Below, one piece after another: positions 52,081 through 61,883 of a stretch of 64,000 nucleotides of DNA. Each line of letters opens with the position of its first letter. Within the stretch, counting starts at the first letter, position 1. Both the position numbers and the translations under genes were made by a program. The notes under the pieces are model-generated. The model was not told the origin of the DNA. It searched no databases and saw only the letters and a list, made by a program, of their open reading frames with translations. This stretch comes from Nostoc spongiaeforme FACHB-130 (GTDB taxonomy: Bacteria; Cyanobacteriota; Cyanobacteriia; Cyanobacteriales; Nostocaceae): positions 1 to 64,000 of the forward strand of contig NZ_JACJTB010000019.1 of the NCBI RefSeq assembly GCF_014698475.1, given 5' to 3'.

Positions 52081-52908
52081 ATGGATGCTTCCGAGCTATT
52101 AGAGACAATAACACTCCTCATTGACCAAGCCGAACGAGGGGAAATAGACCCTTGGGATGTCAAGGTCATAGAGGTAATTGACCGTTATTTAGAATTTATG
52201 GCACCGGAGGCGACAACAAAAGGCTACGAAGCCGATTTATCTCAATCTGGCCAAGCTTTTTTGTCTGCATCAATGCTGGTGTTATTCAAAGCAAATACCT
52301 TGATGCAATGGTCAACAGCTGGAGATGTCCCAGAAATTTTAGAAGATGACGGCATAACTGATTTGGAAAATGGCTTCTCTCATCAGCGTCGTTTGCCATT
52401 AGAGTTACAGCTACGCCGCCGCCCTTCGGCCATGCCACCGCCTAAGCGACGTGTCACCCTGCAAGAATTAATTGAACAATTGCAGCTGATGGCAAATCAG
52501 CTAAAACTCGTCCAAAAAGTTGATAAGCCAGCGCGGGTGAAGCGCCAGCCTAGTGTCCGTACGATGCGGCAGGCGCTAGAATTAGCTCACCAAGAAAATC
52601 TCACAGAAGTTGCTAAAGAACTGGAGGAGTTACTGCGTAATGCTGCTCAAGAATTATTTCAAGAACAAAGTTATGTCACCCTGGAACAGCTTGTACAATT
52701 ATGGTCTCAAAACCAGCAACCACAGCAAAATAATTCTCACCATGAGTCAGAACACAGCCACCTAGTTGGTGTGTTTTGGGCTTTACTGTTGTTATCTGCT
52801 CAATCTAAAGTCGAGCTATTTCAAGCGGAATTTTACCAAGAAATCCAAATTAGGCTGATTACAGATGCCCCTAACATACCAAAATCCGTAGAACAACCAA
52901 TAAACTAA
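52081..52908 (+). CDS. scpA: segregation and condensation protein A
   Basis: A 275-residue kleisin that links SMC heads. The N-terminal MDASELLETITLLIDQAERGEIDPWDVKVIEVIDRYLEF is the ScpA signature, and the C-terminal winged helix (LVGVFWALLLLSAQSKVELF) contacts SMC. Cyanobacterial ScpA has the same Pro/Arg-rich middle. ATG 52081 is chosen, since the in-frame start at 52024 adds 19 unlike residues. ScpB and SMC are not in the window. Confidence 0.88.
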   Translation: MDASELLETITLLIDQAERGEIDPWDVKVIEVIDRYLEFMAPEATTKGYEADLSQSGQAFLSASMLVLFKANTLMQWSTAGDVPEILEDDGITDLENGFSHQRRLPLELQLRRRPSAMPPPKRRVTLQELIEQLQLMANQLKLVQKVDKPARVKRQPSVRTMRQALELAHQENLTEVAKELEELLRNAAQELFQEQSYVTLEQLVQLWSQNQQPQQNNSHHESEHSHLVGVFWALLLLSAQSKVELFQAEFYQEIQIRLITDAPNIPKSVEQPIN

Positions 52909-53168
52909 ATTACTAGTTCAGATTAAAAATAATTATGTAAGTTACACAGAGATACTGGAGCTATTTTTTTAAGTTTTAGCAAATTTAGAATATTAGCGAT
53001 GCCTGCGATGGGCTATGTCTACGCCTCTAGTCTATCTCTCTATGGTTGCAATAACCAGTAAATTACTGTTATCCCTGTTTCTAGGAGTTACTTAGAACAG
53101 AGATAAAAACTGATGATTAAGTATCACTCGTTGAAAGTAAACTGGCTTGTGGTTGAGGAACAAATTTT

Positions 53169-54338
53169 ATGAAAGCGATGATTCTCGCGGCGGGTAAGGG
53201 TACTCGCGTTCGTCCTATTACCTACACGACTCCCAAACCAATGATTCCTATCTTGCAAAAGCCAGTGATGGAATTTCTGGTAGAACTTTTGCGCCAACAT
53301 GGATTTGATCAAATTATGGTCAATGTTAGTCATTTGGCTGAGGAAATTGAAAACTATTTTCGTGACGGTCAACGGTTTGGTGTTCAGATTGCTTACTCTT
53401 TTGAAGGAAAAATTGACGACGAAGGTAAACTAATTGGGGAAGCAATTGGTTCTGCTGGAGGGATGCGCCGTATCCAAGATTTCTCACCATTTTTTGATGA
53501 TACTTTTGTAGTGTTGTGCGGTGATGCTTTGATTGACCTAGATTTAACAGCTGCTGTCAAGTGGCATAAATCCAAAGGGTCAATTGCTACGATCATTTCC
53601 AAGTCTGTTCCCCTAGAAGAAGTTTCTAGTTATGGTGTAGTAGTTACCGATGAAGATGGGCGCGTCAAAGCTTTCCAAGAAAAGCCTTCAGTAGAAGAAG
53701 CCCTCAGCACTAACATCAATACAGGGATTTACATTTTTGAGCCAGAGGTATTTCAGTACATACCCTCTGGAGTTGAATATGACATCGGTAGCCAGTTATT
53801 CCCAAAACTAGTAGAAATTGGTGCGCCTTTTTACACCATTCCAATGGATTTTGAATGGGTAGATATTGGTAAAGTACCAGACTATTGGCGGGCAATTCGT
53901 GGGGTACTACTGGGTGAAATCAAAAACGTCCAAATTCCCGGTCATGAGGTCGCCCCTGGCATCTACACTGGCTTAAATGTGGCGATCAATTGGGACAAGG
54001 TAGATATCACTGGCCCAGTTTACATTGGTGGGATGACCAGAATTGAAGATGGGGCGAAAATCGTTGGCCCAGCCATGATAGGCCCGAATTGCTGGATATG
54101 CAGTGGCGCAACTGTAGATAATAGCGTCATCTTTGAATGGTCACGTTTGGGGCCTGGTGTCCGCTTAGTTGACAAGTTGGTGTTTGGTCGTTATTGCGTG
54201 GATAAAACAGGCGCATCTATTGATGTGCAAGCTGCTGCTTTAGACTGGCTGATTACTGATGCGCGTCAAGCACCACCAGTCCACACGCCTCTAGAACGAC
54301 AAGCAATTGAAGAATTGCTGGGGACAAGCACAAGTTAA
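53169..54338 (+). CDS. sugar nucleotidyltransferase (mannose-1-phosphate guanylyltransferase-like)
   Basis: A 389-residue protein. MKAMILAAGKGTRVRPITYTTPKPM is the nucleotide-binding loop, LCGDALIDLD holds the metal Asp, and FEWVDIGKVPDYW is the family's substrate region. A left-handed beta-helix of hexapeptide repeats follows (about 270-345: ITGPVYIGGMTRIEDGAKIV). It makes an NDP-sugar for glycolipid or polysaccharide synthesis; GDP-mannose is likely but not certain. Confidence 0.88.
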   Translation: MKAMILAAGKGTRVRPITYTTPKPMIPILQKPVMEFLVELLRQHGFDQIMVNVSHLAEEIENYFRDGQRFGVQIAYSFEGKIDDEGKLIGEAIGSAGGMRRIQDFSPFFDDTFVVLCGDALIDLDLTAAVKWHKSKGSIATIISKSVPLEEVSSYGVVVTDEDGRVKAFQEKPSVEEALSTNINTGIYIFEPEVFQYIPSGVEYDIGSQLFPKLVEIGAPFYTIPMDFEWVDIGKVPDYWRAIRGVLLGEIKNVQIPGHEVAPGIYTGLNVAINWDKVDITGPVYIGGMTRIEDGAKIVGPAMIGPNCWICSGATVDNSVIFEWSRLGPGVRLVDKLVFGRYCVDKTGASIDVQAAALDWLITDARQAPPVHTPLERQAIEELLGTSTS

Positions 54339-54344
54339 TGAAAG

Positions 54345-54418
54345 CAAAAGGTAAAAGGTAAAAGGCAAAAGTAAAAAATCGAATCTTTTGCCTTTTTACT
54401 TTTTACTTTTTACTTCCT
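54345..54418. terminator. fold-back heptamer array at convergent genes
   Basis: AAAGGTA, AAAGGTA and AAAGGCA units are followed by their complement, TTTTGCC then TTTTTAC repeats. The array makes a long A/T hairpin between the stops of the nucleotidyltransferase and speA genes and probably terminates both. A near twin lies at 57155-57217. Confidence 0.6.
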
Positions 54419-56435
54419 AGCTGTTCAGATAGGTGTATCTTCTGAGACTTTGCTCGTAGGTTTGCAGTAATCTTTGGGATTCTGCCAGGGTAATGCGTTT
54501 TTCTTCTAGTGCTTTCTCGCAGCGTTGGCGGATATTTTCCACCATATCTTCGGATTCGTACTGTACGTAACTGACTACCTCGCTCATGGTATCGCCTTTG
54601 ACGACGTGTTGAATTTGATAGCCTTTGGGTGTGAGTTGAATATGAACGGCGTTGGTATCACCAAACAAGTTGTGCAGGTTGCCCATGATTTCTTGGTACG
54701 CGCCATTGAGGAACATTCCCAAGTAATAGGCTTCGCCTGGTTGGAAGGTGTGCAGTTCTAAAACAGATTTGACATCACGTAGATCAATAAAGCGGTCTAT
54801 TTTACCGTCACTGTCGCAGGTGAGGTCTGCCAAAATTCCCCGCCTTGTTGGTTCTTCATCAAGGCGGTGGATAGGCATAATGGGAAATAACTGGTCGATC
54901 GCCCAACAATCTGGTGCTGATTGAAACACCGACAAGTTGGAGTAGTAGATGGAAGCCATGATTTTTTCCAGGTCTTCCAGTTCGTCGGGTACGTAATCTT
55001 GCTGTCTAGTAATGTCGAGAATTTTTTGACAACAAGCCCAATACAGACGTTCGGCTTTGGCTCTTTCCCGTAGACGCAAAATGCCTAAGTTGAAGCGGCT
55101 GATTGCTTCTTCTTTAAATTGGGTTGCGTCGTGGAAAAATTCTTGGTAGTTTTCTTTGTTAATTGATTGGTAGGTTTCCCACAAGTAATTGATAATTGGT
55201 GATTCTCCCTCTTGTGGGGGTTCGGGGGGTTGGAGGGGGACATCACTGGTACTGAGAATGTCAAAAATCAGTACCGATTGGTGAGATGCGATCGCCCGTC
55301 CACTTTCACTAATCAGTGTTGGTACGGGGATTTGTCTTTCTGCACAGGTATCTTTTAATTCTGCCACAATATCGTTGGCATAGTTCTGCATGTTGTAATT
55401 TTTTGAGGCGTAGAAGTTGGTTTGGGAACCGTCATAATCTACACCCAAGCCACCACCAACATCGAGATATTTCATGTCTGCTCCCAACATCGCCAACTCT
55501 ACATAAATGCGGCTGGCTTCTTGGATAGCATCTTTAATCACATTGATGGCAGAAATCTGCGAACCGATGTGGAAGTGTAACAACTGCAAAGACTCGATTA
55601 ACTCGGCTTCGCGCAATTTGTCCACAGCTTCGATAATTTCGGGCATTGTCAAGCCAAATTTGGCGCGATCGCCACTGGAAGTTCCCCAGCGTCCCATTCC
55701 TTGGGTGCTGAGTTTGGCACGTACTCCCAAAATTGGTTTAATCCCTAACTGGCGATTAGCCGCAATTACCAAATCAACTTCTTCAATCTGCTCTAAAACG
55801 ATAATTGGGGTTTGCCCTAGTCTTTGGGCTAACATTGCCGTTTCGATGTATTCCCGGTCTTTATAGCCGTTGCAAACGAGCAATGCGCCTGGGGTATCCA
55901 ATAAAGCCAGAGCAATCATTAATTCTGGCTTGGAACCGGCTTCTAAACCAAATTGATGGGGTTTACCAAATTTGACTAAATCTTCAATCAAATGCCGTTG
56001 TTGGTTGCATTTGACAGGAAACACCCCACGATAAACACCTGGATAGTTATAACGAGCGATCGCTTTGGCAAAACACGCATTTAGTCGCTCAATGCGGTCT
56101 TCCAAAATGTCGGAAAAGCGAATCAGCATAGGTAGCCCTAAATTACGTTGTTTTAAGGCATTGACTAATTCAAACAAGTCTAGAGAACCCCCGCGATCGC
56201 CTTTGGGGGAAACAGTCACATGACCAGCAGCGTTAATTGAAAAATAAGGTTGTCCCCATCCTTCAATCCGGTATAGTGCTTCGCTATCCTCAATTTTCCA
56301 GGCACGAGGTAAATCGCCTGCGGCAGTGCTTGGTGGTAATAACTTTTTTTGCTTGTGATTTTTCACTTCAGATTTATGACCATTTGACGGTAGTTGTACC
56401 ACCTCATCAGATGTAGCAGTTGACTCAACACCCAT
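54417..56435 (-). CDS. speA: biosynthetic arginine decarboxylase
   Basis: A 672-residue PLP enzyme making agmatine for polyamine synthesis. The PLP Lys lies in YPGVYRGVFPVKCNQ, the glycine loop is YLDVGGGLGVDYDGS, and the substrate-Cys region reads FQSAPDCWAIDQLFP. Length fits plant and bacterial SpeA. I start at ATG 56435, which has AGAGGT six bases upstream; starts at 56483 and 56501 add an unlike N-terminus. Confidence 0.92.
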   Translation of the reverse strand: MGVESTATSDEVVQLPSNGHKSEVKNHKQKKLLPPSTAAGDLPRAWKIEDSEALYRIEGWGQPYFSINAAGHVTVSPKGDRGGSLDLFELVNALKQRNLGLPMLIRFSDILEDRIERLNACFAKAIARYNYPGVYRGVFPVKCNQQRHLIEDLVKFGKPHQFGLEAGSKPELMIALALLDTPGALLVCNGYKDREYIETAMLAQRLGQTPIIVLEQIEEVDLVIAANRQLGIKPILGVRAKLSTQGMGRWGTSSGDRAKFGLTMPEIIEAVDKLREAELIESLQLLHFHIGSQISAINVIKDAIQEASRIYVELAMLGADMKYLDVGGGLGVDYDGSQTNFYASKNYNMQNYANDIVAELKDTCAERQIPVPTLISESGRAIASHQSVLIFDILSTSDVPLQPPEPPQEGESPIINYLWETYQSINKENYQEFFHDATQFKEEAISRFNLGILRLRERAKAERLYWACCQKILDITRQQDYVPDELEDLEKIMASIYYSNLSVFQSAPDCWAIDQLFPIMPIHRLDEEPTRRGILADLTCDSDGKIDRFIDLRDVKSVLELHTFQPGEAYYLGMFLNGAYQEIMGNLHNLFGDTNAVHIQLTPKGYQIQHVVKGDTMSEVVSYVQYESEDMVENIRQRCEKALEEKRITLAESQRLLQTYEQSLRRYTYLNS

Positions 56436-56606
56436 TTCTGACCTCTGTGTTTCACCCACGAATAAACAATTTAACTCATTCATCTGGTAATGGATATGCA
56501 CCCAGTGATGATTTCTGAGATAAACTCTGATTGGTTAATTGTCATTAGTCATTGGTCATTGGTCAATTGTCCTGATTAACAAAGGACAATTGACAAAGCG
56601 CAAAGT

Positions 56607-56631
56607 CTGAGCGGAGGCTTCCTCCGCTCAG
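56607..56631. repeat. strong palindrome between speA and ndk
   Basis: CTGAGCGGAGG and CCTCCGCTCAG form a perfect 11-base stem with a 3-base loop, extended by CAAAGT/ACTTTG outside. It lies in the divergent intergenic region, next to heptamer repeats (CATTGGT, 56550-56565). Confidence 0.65.
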
Positions 56632-56698
56632 AACTTTGTAAGAGAGGACAAAGGACACTTGACTAAATAAAAACTTTATTAAGTTTTGGGAGACAGCT

Positions 56699-57148
56699 TT
56701 GGAACGCACATTTTTAGCAATTAAGCCTGATGGTGTACAACGTAAACTAGTTGGCGAAATTATCCGTCGGTTTGAAACTAAGGGTTTTACCCTGGTGGGG
56801 TTGAAGTTTCTCCAAGTAAGTAAAGAATTGGCGGAACAACATTATGGTGTTCACCGGGAACGCCCATTTTTTGGTAGTTTAGTCGAATTTATCACTTCTG
56901 GCCCAGTTGTAGCGATGGTCTGGGAAGGTGATGGTGTCATTGCGGCTGCAAGAAAAATTATCGGTGCAACCAATCCCTTAACAGCAGAGCCAGGCACAAT
57001 TCGCGGCGACTTTGGGATTAATATTGGACGCAACTTAATTCATGGTTCCGATGCTCCCGAAACTGCACAACAGGAAGTTGCTTTGTGGTTTAAAGATGAA
57101 GAGTTAGTTAATTGGCAACCACATATTTTCCCTTGGTTGCACGAATAG
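56699..57148 (+). CDS. ndk: nucleoside diphosphate kinase
   Basis: A 149-residue enzyme that equalises NTP pools. [21 protein letters not shown] opens the chain, and the active-site His is in [13 protein letters not shown] (about residue 115). The start codon is TTG, fixed by family alignment and by the ribosome site GGGAGA about six bases upstream. It is convergent with the TerC gene. Confidence 0.94.
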   Translation: MERTFLAIKPDGVQRKLVGEIIRRFETKGFTLVGLKFLQVSKELAEQHYGVHRERPFFGSLVEFITSGPVVAMVWEGDGVIAAARKIIGATNPLTAEPGTIRGDFGINIGRNLIHGSDAPETAQQEVALWFKDEELVNWQPHIFPWLHE

Positions 57149-57154
57149 AATAAG

Positions 57155-57217
57155 TTAAAAGTCAAAAGTAAAAAGGTAAAAAATTTCTTTTTACTTTTGC
57201 CTTTTTACTTTTTACTT
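57155..57217. terminator. fold-back heptamer array at convergent genes
   Basis: AAAAGTC, AAAAGTA and AAAAGGTA units are followed by CTTTTTAC, TTTTGCC and TTTTTAC complements between the ndk and terC stop codons. It is almost the same design as 54345-54418. Confidence 0.6.
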
Positions 57218-57931
57218 TACTTCTGTTTTCTCCGGTTCGGCTTGGGGTAATGGAGCGGGATTCCGTTTAGAAAAGCCCCAAGCTAAAATCAGGGCGATCG
57301 CAGTGATCATTAACCATTCTGGTGGTACTAAATCATCGTTGATCACTTTTAAGAGCAAACGCAAACCCACGAACGCCACAGTTACATAACCTGCGTCTTC
57401 GAGGTTGGCATATTCATCTAACCAACGAATAAACAAGCCAGCCATAAATCGCAGTGTAATAATCCCGATGGTGGCACCTGTTAAGACTAACCATCTTTCT
57501 TGGGAAACTGCGATCGCGGTGGTGACGCTATCTAAGGAAAATGCCAAGTCTGTAAAAGCAATTACCGGAATGGCTTGTAAAACAGTTTTAAACCTCGGCC
57601 CATGATGGTGAGAGTCTTCTGTTTCTTCAGAGGTAAAGTGTTGGAATACGAGCCACAGCAGGTAAGCAGCACCTAAAAGTTCAAATTGCCAGAAATTTTG
57701 TACCCAAGTAGCGGTCAAAATTAGGGTAATTCGTAGCACGTAGGCAATAACTAAACCAAAGTTTAGCGCCTTACGTTCTAATTCTTTGTCTTCTAATCCT
57801 TGGGCGATCGCAGCGAGGGCGATCGCATTATCAGCCGATAGCACCGCCTCTAAAAACACCAGAATTAGCAGGACTATAGGGGCTTCTACGCTGAAATGAA
57901 AGTGGAGATAATCAAATATGCTGTCTAGCAT
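57212..57931 (-). CDS. TerC-family integral membrane protein
   Basis: A 239-residue protein with about seven transmembrane segments. The TerC motifs are EAVLSADNAIALA (about 28-40) and AFTDLAFSLDSVTTAIA (about 128-144), which carry the conserved Asp residues. Members are linked to tellurite resistance and manganese export. I looked for a yybP-ykoY (manganese) riboswitch upstream and did not find one. Confidence 0.88.
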   Translation of the reverse strand: MLDSIFDYLHFHFSVEAPIVLLILVFLEAVLSADNAIALAAIAQGLEDKELERKALNFGLVIAYVLRITLILTATWVQNFWQFELLGAAYLLWLVFQHFTSEETEDSHHHGPRFKTVLQAIPVIAFTDLAFSLDSVTTAIAVSQERWLVLTGATIGIITLRFMAGLFIRWLDEYANLEDAGYVTVAFVGLRLLLKVINDDLVPPEWLMITAIALILAWGFSKRNPAPLPQAEPEKTEVK

Positions 57932-58460
57932 TCCGGGGTTCTCAAGCTAAAAATAAAAACTAACAGAATGTTTTTTTCTATAAAAAGCGCAATCAATCGC
58001 TACTCTTATCCAGCTTAACTTGTAAAAGCTGCATAATCGTGGCGATCGCATCTAAGTATTTTACATTTTTATTTCAATGTAGTATTAAGAATACAGAAAT
58101 TCAGCAGCGATCGCTAGAAGCTGGATGGAAGATATGGCAATTCTATTTGAGATATCAACCAAGAGATAAGAGAGACAAGGGAGATAGATAACAGGTTGGC
58201 GTAAATAAATAAACCACAGTTCGGCTACGTGGTAATCGAGCGAAGTCGAGATTCAACTACCGCGTAGCCGAAACTCAGTGACCATAAAGAATTGCTAAAA
58301 GCCTTGTGTTATCAAGGTTCTTTCTTTTGCCTTTTGCCTTTTTACTTTTTCCTTGTTGTACTGGTCTGACAAGCTGCATAAACTCATCAACCCAAACCTA
58401 TTGATTGAGTGAAGGGACGAAACCCACACACTAAACACTCACATTCAAAGGAAAACAGTT
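57932..58460. other. intergenic region with inverted repeat
   Basis: No gene seen. TTCGGCTACG (58220-58229) and CGTAGCCGAA (58263-58272) are a perfect 10-base inverted repeat around a GTCGAG-containing loop. The flanking sequence relates to 47796-47870. HIP1-like sites lie at 58042 and 58106. Confidence 0.5.
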
Positions 58461-59096
58461 ATGAAAACACATCTTTTACTCAGCCTTGCTTGTTCTATCT
58501 CTTTATTAGGTACAGTTACCTTACCTACTTATGCTCAACCAGTTCCCACTGTGCAACCACAAGCAATCAGTTCTGAAATTACCATTCCTCAAGATACCGC
58601 AATTATTGTGGCTTTTCCTGCACCTGTTACCATCGATGTTGGGCAGAAAAAAGATTATCCTCTGACTCTTCCTTTGGCTAGTGCCATTAAAGATGCTCAA
58701 GGCAATATCATCGCGCCTGAAAATACCCCAGTCAGTATAGTTTTAAAACCCAAAGAAGGCGGGGCAAAGATTATAGCACAGTCTTTAGTGATTAACGGCA
58801 AAATTGTTACCATCAAAGCCTCTAGTCAAGTGATTCCTGGTACTACCATTACCCATGTGCGAGCTAATGATAAGGCGATCGAAAATGGTTCGGTTTGGGG
58901 GAGAATTGGCGGCAGTACTTTAGGCTTTATCAGCCAAGGAGATCCTGAGCAATTTGATCGAGGAGCTATGTTAGGCAGTGCTGTAGGATTGTTGACAGGT
59001 TTACGTTCCGCAGAAAACACCCGGATTGTACAAATTCCCCAAAGCAGTGTTTATGTCCTATCCCTTGAAGCTCCTATTAGTTTAACTCCTCGTTAG
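58461..59096 (+). CDS. exported protein of unknown function
   Basis: A 211-residue protein with a signal peptide (about 1-25, ending YAQ). The mature part is beta-rich: IPQDTAIIVAFPAPVTIDVG, PLTLPLASAIKDAQG, and GTTITHVRANDKA. A Gly-rich hydrophobic stretch (GAMLGSAVGLLTGL) lies near 170. The fold recalls the periplasmic part of TrbI/VirB10-type proteins, but this is weak. It is preceded by AAAGGAAAA before the ATG. Confidence 0.6.
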   Translation: MKTHLLLSLACSISLLGTVTLPTYAQPVPTVQPQAISSEITIPQDTAIIVAFPAPVTIDVGQKKDYPLTLPLASAIKDAQGNIIAPENTPVSIVLKPKEGGAKIIAQSLVINGKIVTIKASSQVIPGTTITHVRANDKAIENGSVWGRIGGSTLGFISQGDPEQFDRGAMLGSAVGLLTGLRSAENTRIVQIPQSSVYVLSLEAPISLTPR

Positions 59097-59132
59097 TCAC
59101 AGAAACAATCAGATAAAATCACTCCCAAAATT

Positions 59133-60101
59133 TTACGCTGGCTGTAAGATGGCTAAATGAAAATTATGTCGATTTTCTACTATCAAGTATTTTTCTTGTA
59201 ACGGTTGCCACTGCTGCCATAATTGGTGACGATGTTCGGCTAATAAGTTAGCTAAAGTAGGCAGATGACTATTAAATTCTGACTTAAAAACATCTGTCAG
59301 CCACTGTCCCATCACCACACTATCTTGAATGCTCCCTAAAATATCTTGTATGCTTTTTATTTCCGCAATGTACCCTGTGTAAGCGTCTGTATATAATTCA
59401 GCAAATAATTCCATTTGATAACGCAAACGTTTTGCTTGTTTGCGTAAATCATGAATCGTCTCACCTTTACTGGTTAAATGTTGTTCTATTTTTTCAGCTT
59501 GCCAATCACTGCGAATCTTCACTTCAGACTCGGTAACTTGAGTTCCCACTAACCACCCTGGATGGAGAAAGAAAACACTGACTTCTGGTAAGAGTAAATC
59601 TGGTAATACTTGCTGAATTGGCAGAGTAGCTAAAGATTGATAGTGGGGTTTTTCTAACCATTCTTCTAATGTTTGTTTAAAAGATTTATATGGCTCATCT
59701 TTGAGTGTATTCAACACATCAGCTAATGCAACTTCTCGTTGTTTTGCTAAAGCCTGAAAAGCTTTATGTAGAGATTTTTGTTCCTTATGTGGTAGTTTTG
59801 GTTGGTAAAGCTGTTCTAAACTTTCTTTGAGTACGTCTAAGTCTCTGAGGCTACCTAGCCGACGAGCAATTTTACCAATATTTTTATCACTTGCTGGCTT
59901 TGGCAAATCTAGTACAATATCAAACCGATTCACTGCGGTACGGAGACGGCGCATCCCTACACGCATTTGATGTAATGCTTCAGGATCTTCATCTTTTTTA
60001 ACAGTTTTTTCGTACTTTAAAGTTTTATTAAAATGCTTTTGAATTGCTTGGTAAGCGTATTCGCCTAGTGTTTTAACTGTGGGTTTGGTGGCTAGTTTCA
60101 T
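59133..60101 (-). CDS. CHAD-domain protein
   Basis: A 322-residue helical protein. The CHAD signature is LHQMRVGMRRLRTAVNRFD near 47-65, repeated later as IHDLRKQAKRLRYQMELF, with many conserved His, Arg and Lys residues. CHAD domains bind polyphosphate. ATG 60101 is used rather than the TTG at 60113. It is divergent from a DUF3616 gene, with a large palindrome between them. Confidence 0.88.
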   Translation of the reverse strand: MKLATKPTVKTLGEYAYQAIQKHFNKTLKYEKTVKKDEDPEALHQMRVGMRRLRTAVNRFDIVLDLPKPASDKNIGKIARRLGSLRDLDVLKESLEQLYQPKLPHKEQKSLHKAFQALAKQREVALADVLNTLKDEPYKSFKQTLEEWLEKPHYQSLATLPIQQVLPDLLLPEVSVFFLHPGWLVGTQVTESEVKIRSDWQAEKIEQHLTSKGETIHDLRKQAKRLRYQMELFAELYTDAYTGYIAEIKSIQDILGSIQDSVVMGQWLTDVFKSEFNSHLPTLANLLAEHRHQLWQQWQPLQEKYLIVENRHNFHLAILQPA

Positions 60102-60148
60102 AATTAATAGCAACTAGTTACTGATTAGGGTTATTGCATACTAGCATC

Positions 60149-60190
60149 AGTTTAAAAAAACCATCTATCTCCAGATAGTTTTTTTAAACT
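60149..60190. promoter_or_regulatory. large palindrome in the CHAD/DUF3616 divergent region
   Basis: AGTTTAAAAAAA (60149-60160) pairs with TTTTTTTAAACT (60179-60190), and an inner CTATCT/AGATAG stem sits inside. The T-runs on both strands make it look like a bidirectional terminator, yet it lies between two gene starts. It may be an operator or an attenuator. Confidence 0.5.
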
Positions 60191-60343
60191 TGATAACTAT
60201 AATGATGAGTATTAATATTAGCATTATTTTGAGATGAATCTAAAAATAAAGTGAGTTTATAGAGATTTTTGTCTAATACTGATTAAAATGGCTGTCATTA
60301 TCTTGGATAGTTACTGTAATCACAAAAAATATTCATCATAAAA

Positions 60344-61411
60344 ATGCCAAACTCACAGATCATCAAGCAAGTTATTCTCACATTTACTGAAAGTTTTCGA
60401 GAATACAGAACAGATATTTCAGGAGTAATGCTAACACCTGATAAACATTTATGGTTAGGCTCAGATGAAACTTCTACCTTGGAAAGACTAACTTTGAGTG
60501 AAGAAAATAAATTTGCCGAACACCAACAATATAAAGTCTCAGATTTTCTAAAATTACCTGCTTCAGAAGATGAAGAAATTGATATTGAAGGATTGGCGTA
60601 TACAGATTATTATTTATGGTTAGTCGGTTCCCATAGTTACAAGCGCAAAAAACCAAAACCTGACAAGTCTGATCAAAAAAATGTTGCGAGACTGGCAAAA
60701 ATTGAAACCGAACCTAATCGTTATATCTTAGGCAGAATCCCTTTAATAAATGGCGACTTAGTTTCTGCTTGTCAACATCCACAAGATGCAAATTTACAGT
60801 TAACTTCTGCCAAACTAGAAATTACACAACAAGGCAATTTACTAATGTCTGCTTTAGTAAATGACCCTCATTTGGGTGCATTTATTCAAGCTGCAATTCC
60901 TGGTAAGGATAATGGCTTTGATATTGAAGGGTTAGCTATTTATCAAAATAAGATTTTTTTAGGTTTGCGTGGCCCTGTATTACGAGGTTGGGCAATAGTT
61001 TTGGAAATTGAACTACAAAACTCTAGTCCGGGATGGATGAAACTCATCCCAATTGGTGAAGAAAAGAAAGAATACAAAAAACATTTCCTCTGGCTGAATG
61101 GTTTAGGAATTCGTGATTTGTGTCTGGATGGGGAAGATTTATTGATTTTAGCTGGGCCAACAATGGATTTAGATGGCCCAGTGCAAGTTTATCGTTGGCA
61201 AAATGGTGTGAAATCTTCAGAAAATCTGCTCAATTATCCACAGCTTATGCAAGAAATTCCTTATGGAAATCGCAATGATCATGCTGAGGGAATGACTTTA
61301 TTTCAAGATATTTTAGGAGCGCCTTCGCTGTTAGTGGTTTATGATTCTCCAGATGAAACTAGGTTAATTGACGATCGCAGCGTCACAGCCGATATATTCT
61401 CCTTAAGTTAA
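60344..61411 (+). CDS. DUF3616 protein
   Basis: A 355-residue protein of the DUF3616 family, predicted beta-propeller-like. It has DISGVMLTPDKHLWLGSDE near 25-43, IDIEGLAYTDYYLWLVGSHS near 79-98, GFDIEGLAIYQNKIFLGLRG near 191-210, and NDHAEGMTL near the end. No signal peptide. Function is unknown. The CHAD gene beside it hints at a polyphosphate link, which is inference. Its TAA overlaps the convergent ferredoxin gene's stop by 4 bases. Confidence 0.8.
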   Translation: MPNSQIIKQVILTFTESFREYRTDISGVMLTPDKHLWLGSDETSTLERLTLSEENKFAEHQQYKVSDFLKLPASEDEEIDIEGLAYTDYYLWLVGSHSYKRKKPKPDKSDQKNVARLAKIETEPNRYILGRIPLINGDLVSACQHPQDANLQLTSAKLEITQQGNLLMSALVNDPHLGAFIQAAIPGKDNGFDIEGLAIYQNKIFLGLRGPVLRGWAIVLEIELQNSSPGWMKLIPIGEEKKEYKKHFLWLNGLGIRDLCLDGEDLLILAGPTMDLDGPVQVYRWQNGVKSSENLLNYPQLMQEIPYGNRNDHAEGMTLFQDILGAPSLLVVYDSPDETRLIDDRSVTADIFSLS

Positions 61412-61812
61412 AGGTTAGTAGAAATCGCTTGCACAGGACAAGTCGGAATACACTGTTCACAAACAATACAGCGCGATCGCGTGAATGTGAGCTTGAATGT
61501 TTCTGGATGCAAACTCAGTGCTTCTGTGGGACATACCCCAGTACATAAGCCACAGTCAACACAGATATCTTCATCAATGGCAATTTCTCCCAAACTGGAA
61601 GATACACCAATGTGACGCGATCGCATCCATTCAATTGCTGCATCTAACTGATCAATATCTCCTGAGAGTTCCACAACCAATTTACCGATTTGATTGGGGG
61701 CGACTTGGGCGCGGATAATATTGGCAGCTACATTAAAATCTTTTGCCAGTACATAGGTTACAGGCATTTGAATGGCACGCTTAGGAAATGTCAGAGTAAC
61801 TCGTTTTTTCAC
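61408..61812 (-). CDS. NIL-domain 2[4Fe-4S] ferredoxin
   Basis: A 134-residue protein. An N-terminal NIL domain (about 1-75, VTLTFPKRAIQMPVTYVLAK) is followed by a two-cluster ferredoxin: CVDCGLCTGVCPTEA and CIVCEQCIPTCPVQA. This fusion is common in cyanobacteria, and the NIL domain resembles the methionine-sensing part of MetN transporters. It overlaps the DUF3616 gene by 4 bases at the stop codons. Confidence 0.9.
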   Translation of the reverse strand: MKKRVTLTFPKRAIQMPVTYVLAKDFNVAANIIRAQVAPNQIGKLVVELSGDIDQLDAAIEWMRSRHIGVSSSLGEIAIDEDICVDCGLCTGVCPTEALSLHPETFKLTFTRSRCIVCEQCIPTCPVQAISTNL

Positions 61813-61883
61813 AGGTTTAAGCAGGTAGAGGCGGACAGATAAAAAGAAAACGATAAACTAAATAGTGGCAATAGTTAATAAGT

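Noticed and set aside
57932-58140. yybP-ykoY manganese riboswitch before the TerC gene
   Set aside because: The conserved motif and paired arms could not be found.
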